A stretch of DNA of 64,000 nucleotides, taken from Solimonas soli DSM 21787. GTDB lineage: Bacteria > Pseudomonadota > Gammaproteobacteria > Nevskiales > Nevskiaceae. This document shows, one piece after another, positions 27,589 to 36,771 of this stretch. The translations under genes and the position numbers were made by a program. The notes under the pieces are model-generated. The model ran no database searches. It worked only from the letters and a program-made list of their open reading frames with translations, and had not been told where the DNA came from. Position 1 is the stretch's first letter; the number at the start of each line of letters is the position of its first letter. The stretch is from positions 263,688 to 327,687 of the forward strand of contig NZ_KI440837.1 of NCBI RefSeq assembly GCF_000474945.1, written 5' to 3'.

Positions 27589-28497
27589 ATGGCGAACACG
27601 CCATACGATTTTCCCGATCGATCGATGAATTCCGCAGCGGATCAACACGGCGCGCTGGCCGAGCTCGAGACATGCTGGCACGACGTCAGCCTGCCCGACG
27701 CCTGGCCCGATCGCCTGCGCTGGCGGCGTCCGCGTGATTTCTGGCAGCTGCTGCGCAAGTTCCTGCTGCGCCGCGTCGGCCGCGTCGAGCTGCCGCGCGA
27801 TCTGCCGCTGCGCGTCGCGCTGCCGAAGTATCTGCTGCTCGAATTCCACAATCTGCCGAACGGCAACTACTCGAAGAAGATCACGCAGGGCTACAGCACC
27901 GGCTTCGATCGCGTGATGCTCGGCGAGATGCGCCGCGCGCGCCGCGCGCTGGCCGCATGCTTCGAGGGCTGCCGGCGCGTGCTCGATCTCGGCTGCGGCG
28001 CCGGCTATTCCTCGCAGGCGCTGGTCGAGGCCGGCGTCACCGAAGTCGTCGGGCTCGACGCCTCGCCGTACCTGCTGCAGCACGCCGCCCGCCAGTTCGC
28101 CGCACCGCGCTTCGTGCAGGGCCTGGCCGAGGACACGCGCTTGCCGGCCGGCGGTTTCGACGGCATCTCCGCCTGCTTCCTGTTCCACGAGCTGCCGCCG
28201 CGCTACGCGCGCGACGCGCTGCGCGAATGCCGGCGGCTGCTGCGGCCGGACGGCCGCCTGGCGATCCTCGAACCGGCTTCGGAACAGTTCTTCGGCCGGC
28301 CGCGCGCGCTGTGGCGCCAGTACGGCTGGCGCGGGCTTTACTTCTGGTGGCTGGCGCGCTTCGTCAACGAACCGTTCGCGGACGCCTGGCACCGCACCGA
28401 GGTACCGCGCTGGCTCGCCGAGGCGGGCTTCGCGCTGGTCGAGGATCGCGACCTGTTCCCGGCGCGGCTGATCGTCGCGCAGCGACGCGACGCTTGA
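27589..28497 (+). CDS. class I SAM-dependent methyltransferase
   Basis: A protein of about 302 aa with a Rossmann methyltransferase domain from about residue 110: motif I is RVLDLGCGAGYSSQALVEAG, the acidic end of strand two is VVGLDASPYLLQHAARQF, and motif post-I includes DGISACFLFHELPPRYA. The N-terminal 100 residues are helical and unassigned. The substrate is unknown; it resembles ubiquinone/menaquinone-type methyltransferases only in the general motif. Start is uncertain: ATG at 27589 is used, but 27544 (just after the TATAAT box) and 27625 are in frame and none has a clear ribosome site. It diverges from lpdA. Confidence 0.85.
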   Translation: MANTPYDFPDRSMNSAADQHGALAELETCWHDVSLPDAWPDRLRWRRPRDFWQLLRKFLLRRVGRVELPRDLPLRVALPKYLLLEFHNLPNGNYSKKITQGYSTGFDRVMLGEMRRARRALAACFEGCRRVLDLGCGAGYSSQALVEAGVTEVVGLDASPYLLQHAARQFAAPRFVQGLAEDTRLPAGGFDGISACFLFHELPPRYARDALRECRRLLRPDGRLAILEPASEQFFGRPRALWRQYGWRGLYFWWLARFVNEPFADAWHRTEVPRWLAEAGFALVEDRDLFPARLIVAQRRDA

Positions 28498-28500
28498 GCG

Positions 28501-29388
28501 TCAGGCGGCGGCGCGCGTCGCCGCCATCACCGTGTCGGCCGCGTGCACGGCGTCGTTGCCGCTGCCTTCGTAGGCCTCGCGCCAGCGCGTGTAGGTGTCG
28601 AGATCGCCGTGCTGCCAGGGATGGAAGCCGGGCTTGAAGTACGCGAGGTAATGGCGCATCAGCCGCGGATACAGGCCGCCGGGCCCGTACAGCCACCACA
28701 GCCCTTTCATCCACACGCCGAAGCGGTTCTTCACGCCGTCGATCTTGAACATGTGGCGCATGATCAGGAACACGTGCAGCGGGAAGGTCAGCGAGACCTG
28801 CAGCATGCTCAGCACGCGCGTGAAGTAGCCGCCGCGCGCGACCTTCTGGAACACGTCGAAGGCGACCGCCTTGTGCTCGATCTCCTCGACCGCGTGCCAG
28901 GCGTACATCGCGCGCACCCGCGGATCGGCGTCCTCGAACATGCCGTTGGCGAAGAAGCCGTGCGCCATCAGCGCCGTCATGTGCTCGGCGGCGGCGGTCT
29001 GGCCGAGCGTGAAGACCTTCGGCAGGCGCTTGCGGAAGAAGCCGAACATGATGTCCTTCTGCCGCTCGAGGATGTGGTCGACGGCGACGCCCTGCGCCTT
29101 CAGGTGATTGTTGAACGCCGTGTGCACGATGCCGTGCTGGCCTTCCTGGTAGATGAAGTCCTTGACCTGCGCGGCGAGCGCCGGGTCGCTGATGCGCTCG
29201 CGGTAGTCGCGCACGCAGGCGATGAAGAACTTCTCGCCTTCCGGGAAGAGCAGCGACATCGCGTCGAAGAAGCGCGTGCGGAACGGATCGTTCCCGAACC
29301 ACCAGCGCGGCAGGTCGGCCCACGCGAACTCGGGGCCCTTGCGCGGCACGATCGCCTGAGCGCTGCCACCGTTTCCGCCATCGGCCAT
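28501..29388 (-). CDS. metal-dependent hydrolase-like membrane-associated protein (PF10118 type)
   Basis: A 295-aa protein of the family annotated 'metal-dependent hydrolase' (PF10118). It resembles ferritin-like/di-iron helical proteins: histidine and glutamate motifs are FIYQEGQHGIVHTAFNNH, TAAAEHMTALMAHGF and WHAVEEIEHKAVAFDVF, an EExxH arrangement suited to two metals. The region SLTFPLHVFLIMRH may contact the membrane. GGAGA six bases before ATG at 29388 decides the start over an in-frame ATG at 29424. It lies 110 bp downstream of an AraC-type regulator that may control it. Physiological reaction unknown. Confidence 0.85.
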   Translation of the reverse strand: MADGGNGGSAQAIVPRKGPEFAWADLPRWWFGNDPFRTRFFDAMSLLFPEGEKFFIACVRDYRERISDPALAAQVKDFIYQEGQHGIVHTAFNNHLKAQGVAVDHILERQKDIMFGFFRKRLPKVFTLGQTAAAEHMTALMAHGFFANGMFEDADPRVRAMYAWHAVEEIEHKAVAFDVFQKVARGGYFTRVLSMLQVSLTFPLHVFLIMRHMFKIDGVKNRFGVWMKGLWWLYGPGGLYPRLMRHYLAYFKPGFHPWQHGDLDTYTRWREAYEGSGNDAVHAADTVMAATRAAA

Positions 29389-29498
29389 GTCCGTTCTCCG
29401 CATCTTTCCGTCGATGGCGCCCAATCTAGGCGGCGGCCGGCGCCGCGGCTATGACGCGGCGCGACGCATAAGGAACAATTCGCGACAGCCGCGGCCGG

Positions 29499-30530
29499 TT
29501 ATTTCGCGCGCCGCCGGTACTGGCTCGGCGTGACGCCGGCCCAGCGCATGAAGGCGCGCGTGAAGCTGCGCCGGTCGGAGAAGCCGAGGCGCTCGCTGAT
29601 CGTCTCGAGATCGAGGCGCGGATCGTCGAGATCGCGCAGCGCGAGGCGGTAGCGCACCCGGGTTTGCAGCGCGGCGTAGGCCTCGCCCTCCTCGCGCAGG
29701 CGCCGCTGCAGCGTGCGCTCGTGCAGATCGAGCCGCCGCGCCATTTGCGCGATGCCGAGCCCGAGCAGATGCGGCTCGCGCTCGAACTGCGCCTCGACCG
29801 CGGCGATCAGCCCGCTGCGCCGCGGCAGCCGCGCGAGGCGCTGCTCGACGCGCACCTCGGCCTGATCGTGCAGCGCGGGGAAGCCACCGTCGAGCGGCGC
29901 GTCGAGCTGGGCGCGCGGCAGCTCGATGGCGTTGCAGGGCTGCGCGAACGCGACCGGAATGCGGAAGTAGCCGTCGTAGCTCGCGGCGTGCGGCGGCGCC
30001 GGATAGCGGAAGCGCAGCTGGCTGAAGCGTTCGACGTCGCCGTTCAGCAGACGCCCGAATTTGGCGATCGCCGCGAAGATCGATTCGATGAAGTAGACCG
30101 CGACCGCGCCGCCGGCCTGCGCCTCGCCGCTGCCGCGCAGCACGAGGCGCGCGAGTTCGCCGTCCTCCTCGAGCTGCACGTCGATCATCGGGTTGATCAG
30201 CGCGCGCACCCATTCGAAGACGCGCGTCGCATCGCGCAGCGTCGGGCTGGTCGCGAGGAAGGTGCCGATGTCCGGCAGATAGTCGAAGGCGAAGGTCTCG
30301 CCGAGCACGAAGGGAAAATGCTGGCCGCGCGCGCGTTCGACGCAGGCCGCCATCACCCGTTCGAGCTGCGGTCGCTGGATCGTCGCGTCCTCGAGATGGA
30401 TCAGGTCGGTCTCGACGCCGAGTTGGTCGAACACCGGCTGGATGTTGAAGCCGCACAGCGCCGCCGCCTTGACCCAGTTCGGCAAGGTGATGAACGGCAG
30501 CGGTTGTTCGTGCAGCGGCGCCTGACGCAT
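29499..30530 (-). CDS. AraC-family transcriptional regulator
   Basis: A 343-aa regulator. The N-terminal ~200 residues match the arabinose-binding-like (OruR/ArgR-type) ligand domain of long AraC proteins. The C-terminal two helix-turn-helix motifs are MARRLDLHERTLQRRLREEG and ISERLGFSDRRSFTRAFMRW, ending AGVTPSQYRRR. This class often governs hydrocarbon or lipid genes. It probably regulates the adjacent PF10118 gene, by position only. Confidence 0.92.
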   Translation of the reverse strand: MRQAPLHEQPLPFITLPNWVKAAALCGFNIQPVFDQLGVETDLIHLEDATIQRPQLERVMAACVERARGQHFPFVLGETFAFDYLPDIGTFLATSPTLRDATRVFEWVRALINPMIDVQLEEDGELARLVLRGSGEAQAGGAVAVYFIESIFAAIAKFGRLLNGDVERFSQLRFRYPAPPHAASYDGYFRIPVAFAQPCNAIELPRAQLDAPLDGGFPALHDQAEVRVEQRLARLPRRSGLIAAVEAQFEREPHLLGLGIAQMARRLDLHERTLQRRLREEGEAYAALQTRVRYRLALRDLDDPRLDLETISERLGFSDRRSFTRAFMRWAGVTPSQYRRRAK

Positions 30531-30564
30531 GGCGCGAGTATGCCGGACGGCCGCGCAAACGAAT

Positions 30565-30585
30565 CGGGCCCGCTTCGCGGGCCCG
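30565..30585 (-). terminator. terminator hairpin after sucB
   Basis: CGGGCCCGC (30565-30573) pairs with GCGGGCCCG (30577-30585) over a three-base loop, 28 bp past the sucB stop. In the sucB direction the stem is followed by ATTCGTTTG, a weak U-rich tail. Confidence 0.6.
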
Positions 30586-30612
30586 GTGTCGTCGCGGCAA
30601 ATCGCCGGTCGA

Positions 30613-31839
30613 TCAGAGCTGCAGCAGCAGCTTGGCCGGATCCTCGAGGCATTCCTTGATCGTGCGCAGGCCGAGCACGGCTTCCTTGCCGTCGATGATG
30701 CGGTGATCGTAGGACAGCGCCAGATACATCATCGGACGGATGACGATCTGGCCGTCGACGACGACCGGCCGCTCGGTGATGCCGTGCATGCCGAGGATGG
30801 CCGACTGCGGGGGGTTGAGGATCGGCGTCGACATCATCGAGCCGAAGATGCCGCCGTTGGTGATCGAGAACGTGCCGCCCGACAGGTCTTCCATCGTCAG
30901 CTTGTTGGCCTTGGCGCGGGCGCCGAAGTCGCCGATCGTCTTCTCGATGCCGGCCAGCGACAGCTGATCTGCGTCGCGCAGGATCGGCACGACGAGACCG
31001 CGCTCCGAGGACACCGCGATGCCGATGTCGTAGTAGCCGTGATAGATGATGTCGCCGCCGTCGACCGAGGCGTTCAGCACCGGATACTTCTTCAGCGCCT
31101 CGACCGCGGCGCGCACGAAGAAGCTCATGAAGCCGAGCTTGACGCCGTGCGCCTTCTCGAAGTCGTTCTTGTACTTGGCGCGGATGTCCATCACCGCCTT
31201 GAGATCGACCTCGTTGAAGGTCGTCAGCATCGCCGTGGTGTTCTTCGCCTCGAGCAGACGCTCGGCGATGCGCGCGCGGATGCGCGTCATCGGCACGCGC
31301 TGCTCTTCGCGGGCGCCGAGCGCCTTGGGCGCGGCGGGCGCCGCGGCAGCGGCAGGCTTGGCGGCCGGCGCGGCGGCCGGCTTCGGCTTCGCCGCATAGG
31401 CCTTGACGTCCTCGACCGTCAGGCGGCCGCCCTTGCCGGTACCGCTGATCTGGCCCGCCGACAGGCCGAGTTCGGACAGCAGCTTGCGCACCGCCGGGCT
31501 CTGGCCGTCTTCCGACGACATTGCCGCCGGTTCCGCGCTCGCGGCCTTCGGCGCCGCGGCTTCGTTCTTCGCCGGCTCGCTCTTGGCCGGCGCGGCGGCC
31601 GCGCCCTCCTCGAGGATGCCGAGCACGTCGCCCGCCTGCACCGTCGCGCCGGCCTCGACGCGGATTTCCTTCAGCACGCCATCGGCCGTGGCCGGCACTT
31701 CGAGCATGACCTTGTCCGTTTCGAGATCGAGCATGTTCTGCTCGCGGGACACGGCGTCGCCAGCCTTGAAGTGCCAGGTCGCGATGGTCGCCGACGAGAC
31801 CGACTCCGGCAGGTTGGGAACTTTGATTTCGATGGCCAT
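30613..31839 (-). CDS. sucB: dihydrolipoyllysine succinyltransferase, 2-oxoglutarate dehydrogenase E2
   Basis: A 408-aa E2 core of the 2-oxoglutarate dehydrogenase complex. The lipoyl domain (1-75) carries the modified lysine in [13 protein letters not shown]. An Ala/Pro/Lys-rich linker leads to the E3/E1-binding domain (about 115-150, [20 protein letters not shown]), a second linker, and the catalytic domain ending with [14 protein letters not shown], which has the active-site histidine and aspartate. ATG at 31839 gives the canonical [14 protein letters not shown]. It follows sucA by 90 bp containing a double hairpin. Confidence 0.97.
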   Translation of the reverse strand: MAIEIKVPNLPESVSSATIATWHFKAGDAVSREQNMLDLETDKVMLEVPATADGVLKEIRVEAGATVQAGDVLGILEEGAAAAPAKSEPAKNEAAAPKAASAEPAAMSSEDGQSPAVRKLLSELGLSAGQISGTGKGGRLTVEDVKAYAAKPKPAAAPAAKPAAAAAPAAPKALGAREEQRVPMTRIRARIAERLLEAKNTTAMLTTFNEVDLKAVMDIRAKYKNDFEKAHGVKLGFMSFFVRAAVEALKKYPVLNASVDGGDIIYHGYYDIGIAVSSERGLVVPILRDADQLSLAGIEKTIGDFGARAKANKLTMEDLSGGTFSITNGGIFGSMMSTPILNPPQSAILGMHGITERPVVVDGQIVIRPMMYLALSYDHRIIDGKEAVLGLRTIKECLEDPAKLLLQL

Positions 31840-31873
31840 CTTTGGGGATTTCCTTGTTTCGCTCTTTTGCTGT

Positions 31874-31907
31874 CTGTTCAAAGAACAGGGCCGGTTCACA
31901 CCGGCCC
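31874..31907 (-). other. two hairpins between sucA and sucB
   Basis: GGGCCGG (31888-31894) pairs with CCGGCCC (31901-31907), and CTGTTC (31874-31879) pairs with GAACAG (31883-31888). The two stems sit back to back inside the operon. Without a U-run they are unlikely to be full terminators; they may stabilise or attenuate the sucA part of the transcript. Confidence 0.5.
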
Positions 31908-31929
31908 CGTCATGCCCATGCGGGCAATG

Positions 31930-34782
31930 TTACATGCGCTTGCCGCCGGTCAATGCTTCCTGCACGACTTCGGCCTGTTCCTTCTGGTGCACCTTGAGAT
32001 AGCCGACCGCGGTCGTCGAAGCGCCCTTGCGCGTCGAGTAGAACATCTGGTGCTGCGGCTGCAGGTAGGCGGCGAGGCGGTGCTTGATCTGGTACCAGGC
32101 GCCCTGGTTCTCCGGCTCTTCCTGGCACCAGACCACTTCCTTCGCATTCGGATAGGCGGCGAGCGCCCGCTCGTAGCCTTCGCGCGGGAACGGATAAAGC
32201 TGTTCGATGCGCACGATGGCGACGTTCTCAAGCTTCTGCTTCTGGCGTTCCTGCACGAGATCGAAGTAGACCTTGCCCGAGCAGAACACGATGCGCGTGA
32301 CCTTCCTGGCGTCGAGTTGCTCGATCTCCTGGATCACCGGCTGGAAGCCGCCCTTGGTCAGATCGTCGAGCGTCGACACCGACAGCGGATGGCGCAGCAG
32401 CGACTTCGGCGTCATCACGATCAGCGGCAGGCGCAGCGAGCGCTTCATCTGGCGACGCAGCATGTGGAACATCTGCGCCGGCGTCGACGGCACGCAGACC
32501 TGCTGGTTGTTCTCGGCGCACAGCTGCAGGAAGCGTTCGAGGCGGCCCGACGAGTGCTCCGGACCCTGGCCTTCGTAGCCGTGCGGCAGGAACACGGCGA
32601 GGCCGCAGAGTCGCGCCCACTTGGCGTAGCCGGACGAGATGAACTGGTCGAACAGCACCTGCGCGCCGTTGGCGAAATCGCCGAACTGCGCTTCCCAGAT
32701 CACCAGCGAATCCGGATCGGTCGTCGAGTAGCCGTACTCGAAGCCGAGCACGCCCTCTTCCGACAGCAGCGTGTCGTTGACGACGAAGCCGTACTTGTCC
32801 GGCACCAGGTGGCGCAGCGGCGTGTAGCGCTGGCCGTTCTTGACGTCGTGAATCGTCGCGTGGCGGTGGAAGAACGTGCCGCGGCGCGTATCCTGGCCGG
32901 ACAGGCGCACGTGGAAACCGTCCTTGACCAGCGCGGCGTAGGCCATCGTTTCGGCGAAGCCCCAGTCCATCGGCAGTTCGCCGGCCGCCATCTTGGCGCG
33001 GTCTTCCCAGATCTTGGCGACGCGCGGATGCAGCGTGAAGCCTTCCGGCAGCTTCAGCAGCTGGTCGGACAGCGCCTGGATCGACTTCTTGCTGAGCGTC
33101 GTGTCGGTGACGGTGTCCCAGGTGCCCTGGCTGTACTTCGACCAGTTGACGGTGTGCTTGTTGCCGACCAGGCCGAGCGTCGTGCGCACGATGTTCTCGC
33201 CCTTGTCGAGGCCATCGCGATAGGCCTTGACCAGCTGGTCGGCCTCGCCCTTGGCGATCGTGCCTTCCTCTTCCAGCTTCTTCGCGTACAGGGTCAGCGT
33301 CGTCGGATGCTTCTTGATGACTTCGTACATCACCGGGCTGGTCACGCTCGGCTCGTCGGCCTCGTTGTGGCCGAGGCGGCGGTAGCAGCAGATGTCGACG
33401 ATGACGTCCTTGTGGAACTCGTTGCGGAAGTCCATCGCCAGGCCGGTGACGAAGGTCACCGCTTCCGGATCGTCGCCGTTGACGTGGAACACCGGCGCTT
33501 CGAGCATCTTGGCGAGATCGGTGCAGTAGCGCGAGGTGCGCACTTCCTTGCGGCGCTGCGCCTCGATCGGGTCCGGCGTGGTGAAGCCGATCTGGTTGTT
33601 GACGATCAGGTGCACGGTGCCGCCGGTCGCGTAGCCCTTGGCCTGCGACAGCTGCAGCGTCTCCATGACCACGCCCTGGCCGGCGAAGGCCGCGTCGCCG
33701 TGGATCAGCACCGGCACGATCTTCTGGCCGGCCTCGTCGCCGCGTCGCGTCTGGCGCGCCTTGACCGAGCCCTCGACGACCGGGTTGACGATCTCGAGAT
33801 GCGAAGGGTTGAAGGCCAGCACCAGGTGCAGGCGCTTGCCGTCGACATCGACGTCGGTCGAGAAGCCCATGTGGTACTTGACGTCGCCGGCGCGCGACAG
33901 CGCCTCGACCGAGTACTTGCCCTCGAACTCGGCGAACAGGTCCTTCGGCGACTTGCCGAGCGTGTTGATCAGCACGTTGAGGCGGCCGCGGTGCGCCATG
34001 CCGATGACGATTTCCTCGACGTCGCGCGCCGCGCAGGCGCGCAGGATTTCGTCCATCGCCGGCATCAGCGAGTCGCCGCCTTCCAGCGAGAAGCGCTTCT
34101 GGCCGACGTACTTGTTGTGCAGATAGCGCTCGAGGCCTTCGGCGGCGACGAGATGCTTGAGCACCTCGCGCTTGCGCGCGGCGGGCAGCTTGGGCTGGAA
34201 CGCGACGGCTTCGAGGCGGCTCTGGATCCAGCGCTTTTCGCTGGTTTCCGTCAGGTACATGTACTCGGTACCGATGGTGTCCGTGTACGTGGCCTTGAGG
34301 ATGCGGATGATCTCCTTGAGCGGCAGGCGATCGTTGCCGGCGGCGAGCGTCCCGGTGTTGAACACCGTTTCCATGTCCTCGGGGCCGAGACCGTGGAACG
34401 CCGGATCGAGATCCTCGATCGGCTCGACCGGCGACAGGCCCAGCGGATCGAGCCTGGCGGCCTGGTGGCCGCGCATGCGGTAGTAGTTGATCAGGCGCAG
34501 CACGCCGGCCTGCTTCTCGGCGGCCTTGGCATCGAAGCCGGCCTCGGCGGCGACCACGCGGCGCGGCTCGCGGGCGAGCCGCTCGAAGCGCGCGACCACT
34601 TCGCTGTGCGGCGTCTCGCGCGGCCCGGTCTTGTCCTGGATCAGGCGGAAGTACGCCCGCCAGCTCGGATCGACCGATTCCGGGTCGTCGAGGAACTGTT
34701 CGTAGAACGCTTCGACATAGGGCGCGTTGGCGCCGTTGATCGAAGACGACTCAATGAAGCTCTGATACTTGCTGGTCGCCAT
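31930..34782 (-). CDS. sucA: 2-oxoglutarate dehydrogenase E1
   Basis: A 950-aa thiamine-diphosphate enzyme that decarboxylates 2-oxoglutarate and hands the succinyl group to SucB. The N-terminus has the E2-binding helix YQSFIESSSINGANAPYVEAFYEQFL. Cofactor and substrate regions include RFSLEGGDSLMPAMDEIL, VIGMAHRGRLNVLINTLGK, HGDAAFAGQGVVMETLQLS, NNQIGFTTPDP and ICCYRRLGHNEADEPS; the C-terminal half shows LPHGYEGQGPEHSSGRLERF. Length is normal. Confidence 0.98.
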   Translation of the reverse strand: MATSKYQSFIESSSINGANAPYVEAFYEQFLDDPESVDPSWRAYFRLIQDKTGPRETPHSEVVARFERLAREPRRVVAAEAGFDAKAAEKQAGVLRLINYYRMRGHQAARLDPLGLSPVEPIEDLDPAFHGLGPEDMETVFNTGTLAAGNDRLPLKEIIRILKATYTDTIGTEYMYLTETSEKRWIQSRLEAVAFQPKLPAARKREVLKHLVAAEGLERYLHNKYVGQKRFSLEGGDSLMPAMDEILRACAARDVEEIVIGMAHRGRLNVLINTLGKSPKDLFAEFEGKYSVEALSRAGDVKYHMGFSTDVDVDGKRLHLVLAFNPSHLEIVNPVVEGSVKARQTRRGDEAGQKIVPVLIHGDAAFAGQGVVMETLQLSQAKGYATGGTVHLIVNNQIGFTTPDPIEAQRRKEVRTSRYCTDLAKMLEAPVFHVNGDDPEAVTFVTGLAMDFRNEFHKDVIVDICCYRRLGHNEADEPSVTSPVMYEVIKKHPTTLTLYAKKLEEEGTIAKGEADQLVKAYRDGLDKGENIVRTTLGLVGNKHTVNWSKYSQGTWDTVTDTTLSKKSIQALSDQLLKLPEGFTLHPRVAKIWEDRAKMAAGELPMDWGFAETMAYAALVKDGFHVRLSGQDTRRGTFFHRHATIHDVKNGQRYTPLRHLVPDKYGFVVNDTLLSEEGVLGFEYGYSTTDPDSLVIWEAQFGDFANGAQVLFDQFISSGYAKWARLCGLAVFLPHGYEGQGPEHSSGRLERFLQLCAENNQQVCVPSTPAQMFHMLRRQMKRSLRLPLIVMTPKSLLRHPLSVSTLDDLTKGGFQPVIQEIEQLDARKVTRIVFCSGKVYFDLVQERQKQKLENVAIVRIEQLYPFPREGYERALAAYPNAKEVVWCQEEPENQGAWYQIKHRLAAYLQPQHQMFYSTRKGASTTAVGYLKVHQKEQAEVVQEALTGGKRM

Positions 34783-34866
34783 GATTGCGTAGTGCTCGTC
34801 TGTGTGTTCGTGTCACCCCGGCTGTTTCAGCATCGTTTGAGAACTTCGTTGTCCGTTCGCGAAGCT

Positions 34867-35772
34867 TTACGCCTTGGCCCGCTTCTTGTCCTGCTCGTGC
34901 CAACCCGCGGTCAGGTCGGTGAGGTAGCGGCGGAAGTCTTCCGCCAGCTCGGGATGTTTGAGTCCGAATTCGACGTTGGCGCGCAGGTAGCCGAGCTTCG
35001 AGCCGCAGTCGTGGCGGATGCCCTCGAATTCATAGGACAGCACGGTCTGCTCGTTGAGCATCAGGCTGATGGCGTCGGTCAGCTGGATTTCGCCGCCGGC
35101 GCCGCGCTGCGTGCGCTCGAGCAGCTTGAAGATGCGCGGCGTCAGGATGTAGCGGCCTACGACGGCGAGATTGCTCGGCGCGTTCTCCGGCTTCGGCTTC
35201 TCGACCATCTTCTTGATTTCCGACAGGCCCGGGCCGATCGGCTGCACGTCGACGATGCCGTAGCTCGACACGTCTTCCTGCGGCACGCGCTGCGTGGCGA
35301 GCACGCTGGTGCCGTACTGCTGATACACGCGGTGCATCTGCGACAGGCAGGGCTGCAGGCGGCCGTCGATGAGATCGTCGGCGAGGATCACGTAGAAGTC
35401 CTCGTCGCCGACCGCCGGCCAGGCCTGCAGCACGGCGTGGCCGAGGCCCAGCGCCTCGGCCTGGCGGATGTAGATGCAGGTGACGCCCGGCGGCACGATG
35501 TCCTGCACGGTTTCGAGCAGCTTGTTCTTGCCGCGCGCGGCCAGCTCGGCCTCGAGCTCGTAGGCCTTGTCGAAGTGATCCATGATGGAATTCTTCGAGC
35601 GGCCGGTGATGAAGATGAGTTCCTGGGCGCCGGCGCTGATCGCTTCCTGGACGGCGTACTGGATCAGCGGCTTGTCGACGACCGGCAGCATTTCCTTGGC
35701 GCTCGCCTTGGTCGCGGGCAAGAAGCGGGTGCCGAGACCGGCAACGGGAAAGACCGCCTTGCGGATACGCAT
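34867..35772 (-). CDS. galU: UTP-glucose-1-phosphate uridylyltransferase
   Basis: A 301-aa nucleotidyltransferase that makes UDP-glucose for envelope polysaccharides. The UTP loop is GLGTRFLPATKASAKEMLPV; further family stretches are DKPLIQYAVQEAISAGAQE, VLQAWPAVGDEDFYVILADD and the UDP-glucose-binding region VGRYILTPRIFKLLE. AAGGAG precedes the ATG at the right spacing. It lies between sucA and the MaoC-like gene. Confidence 0.97.
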   Translation of the reverse strand: MRIRKAVFPVAGLGTRFLPATKASAKEMLPVVDKPLIQYAVQEAISAGAQELIFITGRSKNSIMDHFDKAYELEAELAARGKNKLLETVQDIVPPGVTCIYIRQAEALGLGHAVLQAWPAVGDEDFYVILADDLIDGRLQPCLSQMHRVYQQYGTSVLATQRVPQEDVSSYGIVDVQPIGPGLSEIKKMVEKPKPENAPSNLAVVGRYILTPRIFKLLERTQRGAGGEIQLTDAISLMLNEQTVLSYEFEGIRHDCGSKLGYLRANVEFGLKHPELAEDFRRYLTDLTAGWHEQDKKRAKA

Positions 35773-35793
35773 GAGAACTCCTTGAGGTCGATT

Positions 35794-35799
35794 ATTTTA
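35794..35799 (-). promoter_or_regulatory. probable -10 box of galU
   Basis: Minus-strand TAAAAT, about 22 bases upstream of the galU start and overlapping the stop codon of the upstream MaoC-like gene. The leader also carries CTCAAGGAG. The -35 is unclear. Confidence 0.35.
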
Positions 35800-36678
35800 G
35801 CGCAGCATGCCGGACAAATGGACCTTATCCGAATTGCGGGAAAGCATCGCAAATTCGATATACCCGCGGGAAGAATGCGCCGCCCGGCCCTCCCCGGCGG
35901 CGCCGTGCGCGAACTTCAGCGCCGCGCGGCCGGGCAGGAACAAGGGCTGGCGGAACTGCACGTCGAGCAGTTTCGGCTCGCCCTCGAGGCGGTCGGCGAG
36001 CAGCGCCGCGCAGTGCGCCGCCGACCACATGCCGTGCGCGATGTGGCGCTTGAAGCCGAACAGCCGGGCCGGCAGCGGCGCCAGATGGATCGGATTGAAA
36101 TCCTTGCCGACCTTGGCGTAACGGCGGCCGATGTCGCCCGGCGCGTCGATCGCAATGTACTCGGACAGGCTGGCCGGCAGCGGTGCCGGCTTGGCCGCCG
36201 GCTCCTTCGGGCCGGGGATGCGGAACAGCGTGGTCATGACTTCGTTCCACACTTCGGTGCCGTCGACGCTGACGCTCGACACGATGTCGAACTCGAGGCC
36301 CTGGCGCACTTCGCGCGCCTCGCCGAGGCGCACGTCGAAGTCGTAGCTTTCGCCGCTGCCGAGCCCGCGCACCTGCTCGATGCGGTTGCGCACGTGCACC
36401 AGGCCGAGCAGCGGCAGCGGAAACTGCGGCTGCGTCATCAGGTGCAGATGCAGCGCCGCCGCCATGACGTGCGGAAACGTGATCGGCAGGGTGTGGCCGT
36501 CGGCGAAGCCGCACACGGCGCGATAGTCGGCGAGCTGCTTGGCCGACGCCCGCACGCCCTTCACCTGCACGCCGTACTGCGGGATGCGCGGCTTGCCCCG
36601 GGGGCGGCGCAGCACCGTCGAAGCGGCTTTGAGGTAAAGGCCTTCGGCGGAAGGCAGCTTGGCAAGCGTGGCGTTCAT
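35797..36678 (-). CDS. MaoC-like (R)-hydratase/dehydratase, double hotdog
   Basis: A 293-aa protein with an N-terminal hotdog half (about 25-155) and a C-terminal MaoC half. The hydratase motif RRYAKVGKDFNPIHLAPLPA contains the catalytic Asp and His (D-x-N-P-I-H) near residue 190, followed by HIAHGMWSAAHCAALLADRL. It should hydrate trans-2-enoyl-CoA or a related acyl chain in lipid metabolism. Length and arrangement fit the two-domain hydratase-2-like proteins. It is 24 bp upstream of galU but the two share no obvious pathway. Confidence 0.88.
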   Translation of the reverse strand: MNATLAKLPSAEGLYLKAASTVLRRPRGKPRIPQYGVQVKGVRASAKQLADYRAVCGFADGHTLPITFPHVMAAALHLHLMTQPQFPLPLLGLVHVRNRIEQVRGLGSGESYDFDVRLGEAREVRQGLEFDIVSSVSVDGTEVWNEVMTTLFRIPGPKEPAAKPAPLPASLSEYIAIDAPGDIGRRYAKVGKDFNPIHLAPLPARLFGFKRHIAHGMWSAAHCAALLADRLEGEPKLLDVQFRQPLFLPGRAALKFAHGAAGEGRAAHSSRGYIEFAMLSRNSDKVHLSGMLR

Positions 36679-36771
36679 CTGGGAAATCCCTGGTGTCGAA
36701 AGAGTGACCGATGATGGGCGATCAATGATGGTGCGCCGGCCGTGAACTCCTGCTGACAGCGAGGAACGTTC

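Noticed and set aside
30529-36714. A 2061-codon open frame on the plus strand opposite sucB, sucA, galU and the MaoC-like gene
   Set aside because: It mirrors well-supported genes on the other strand; its product is a low-complexity Arg/Leu/His/Val-rich sequence without domains. Long antisense frames are expected in GC-rich DNA.
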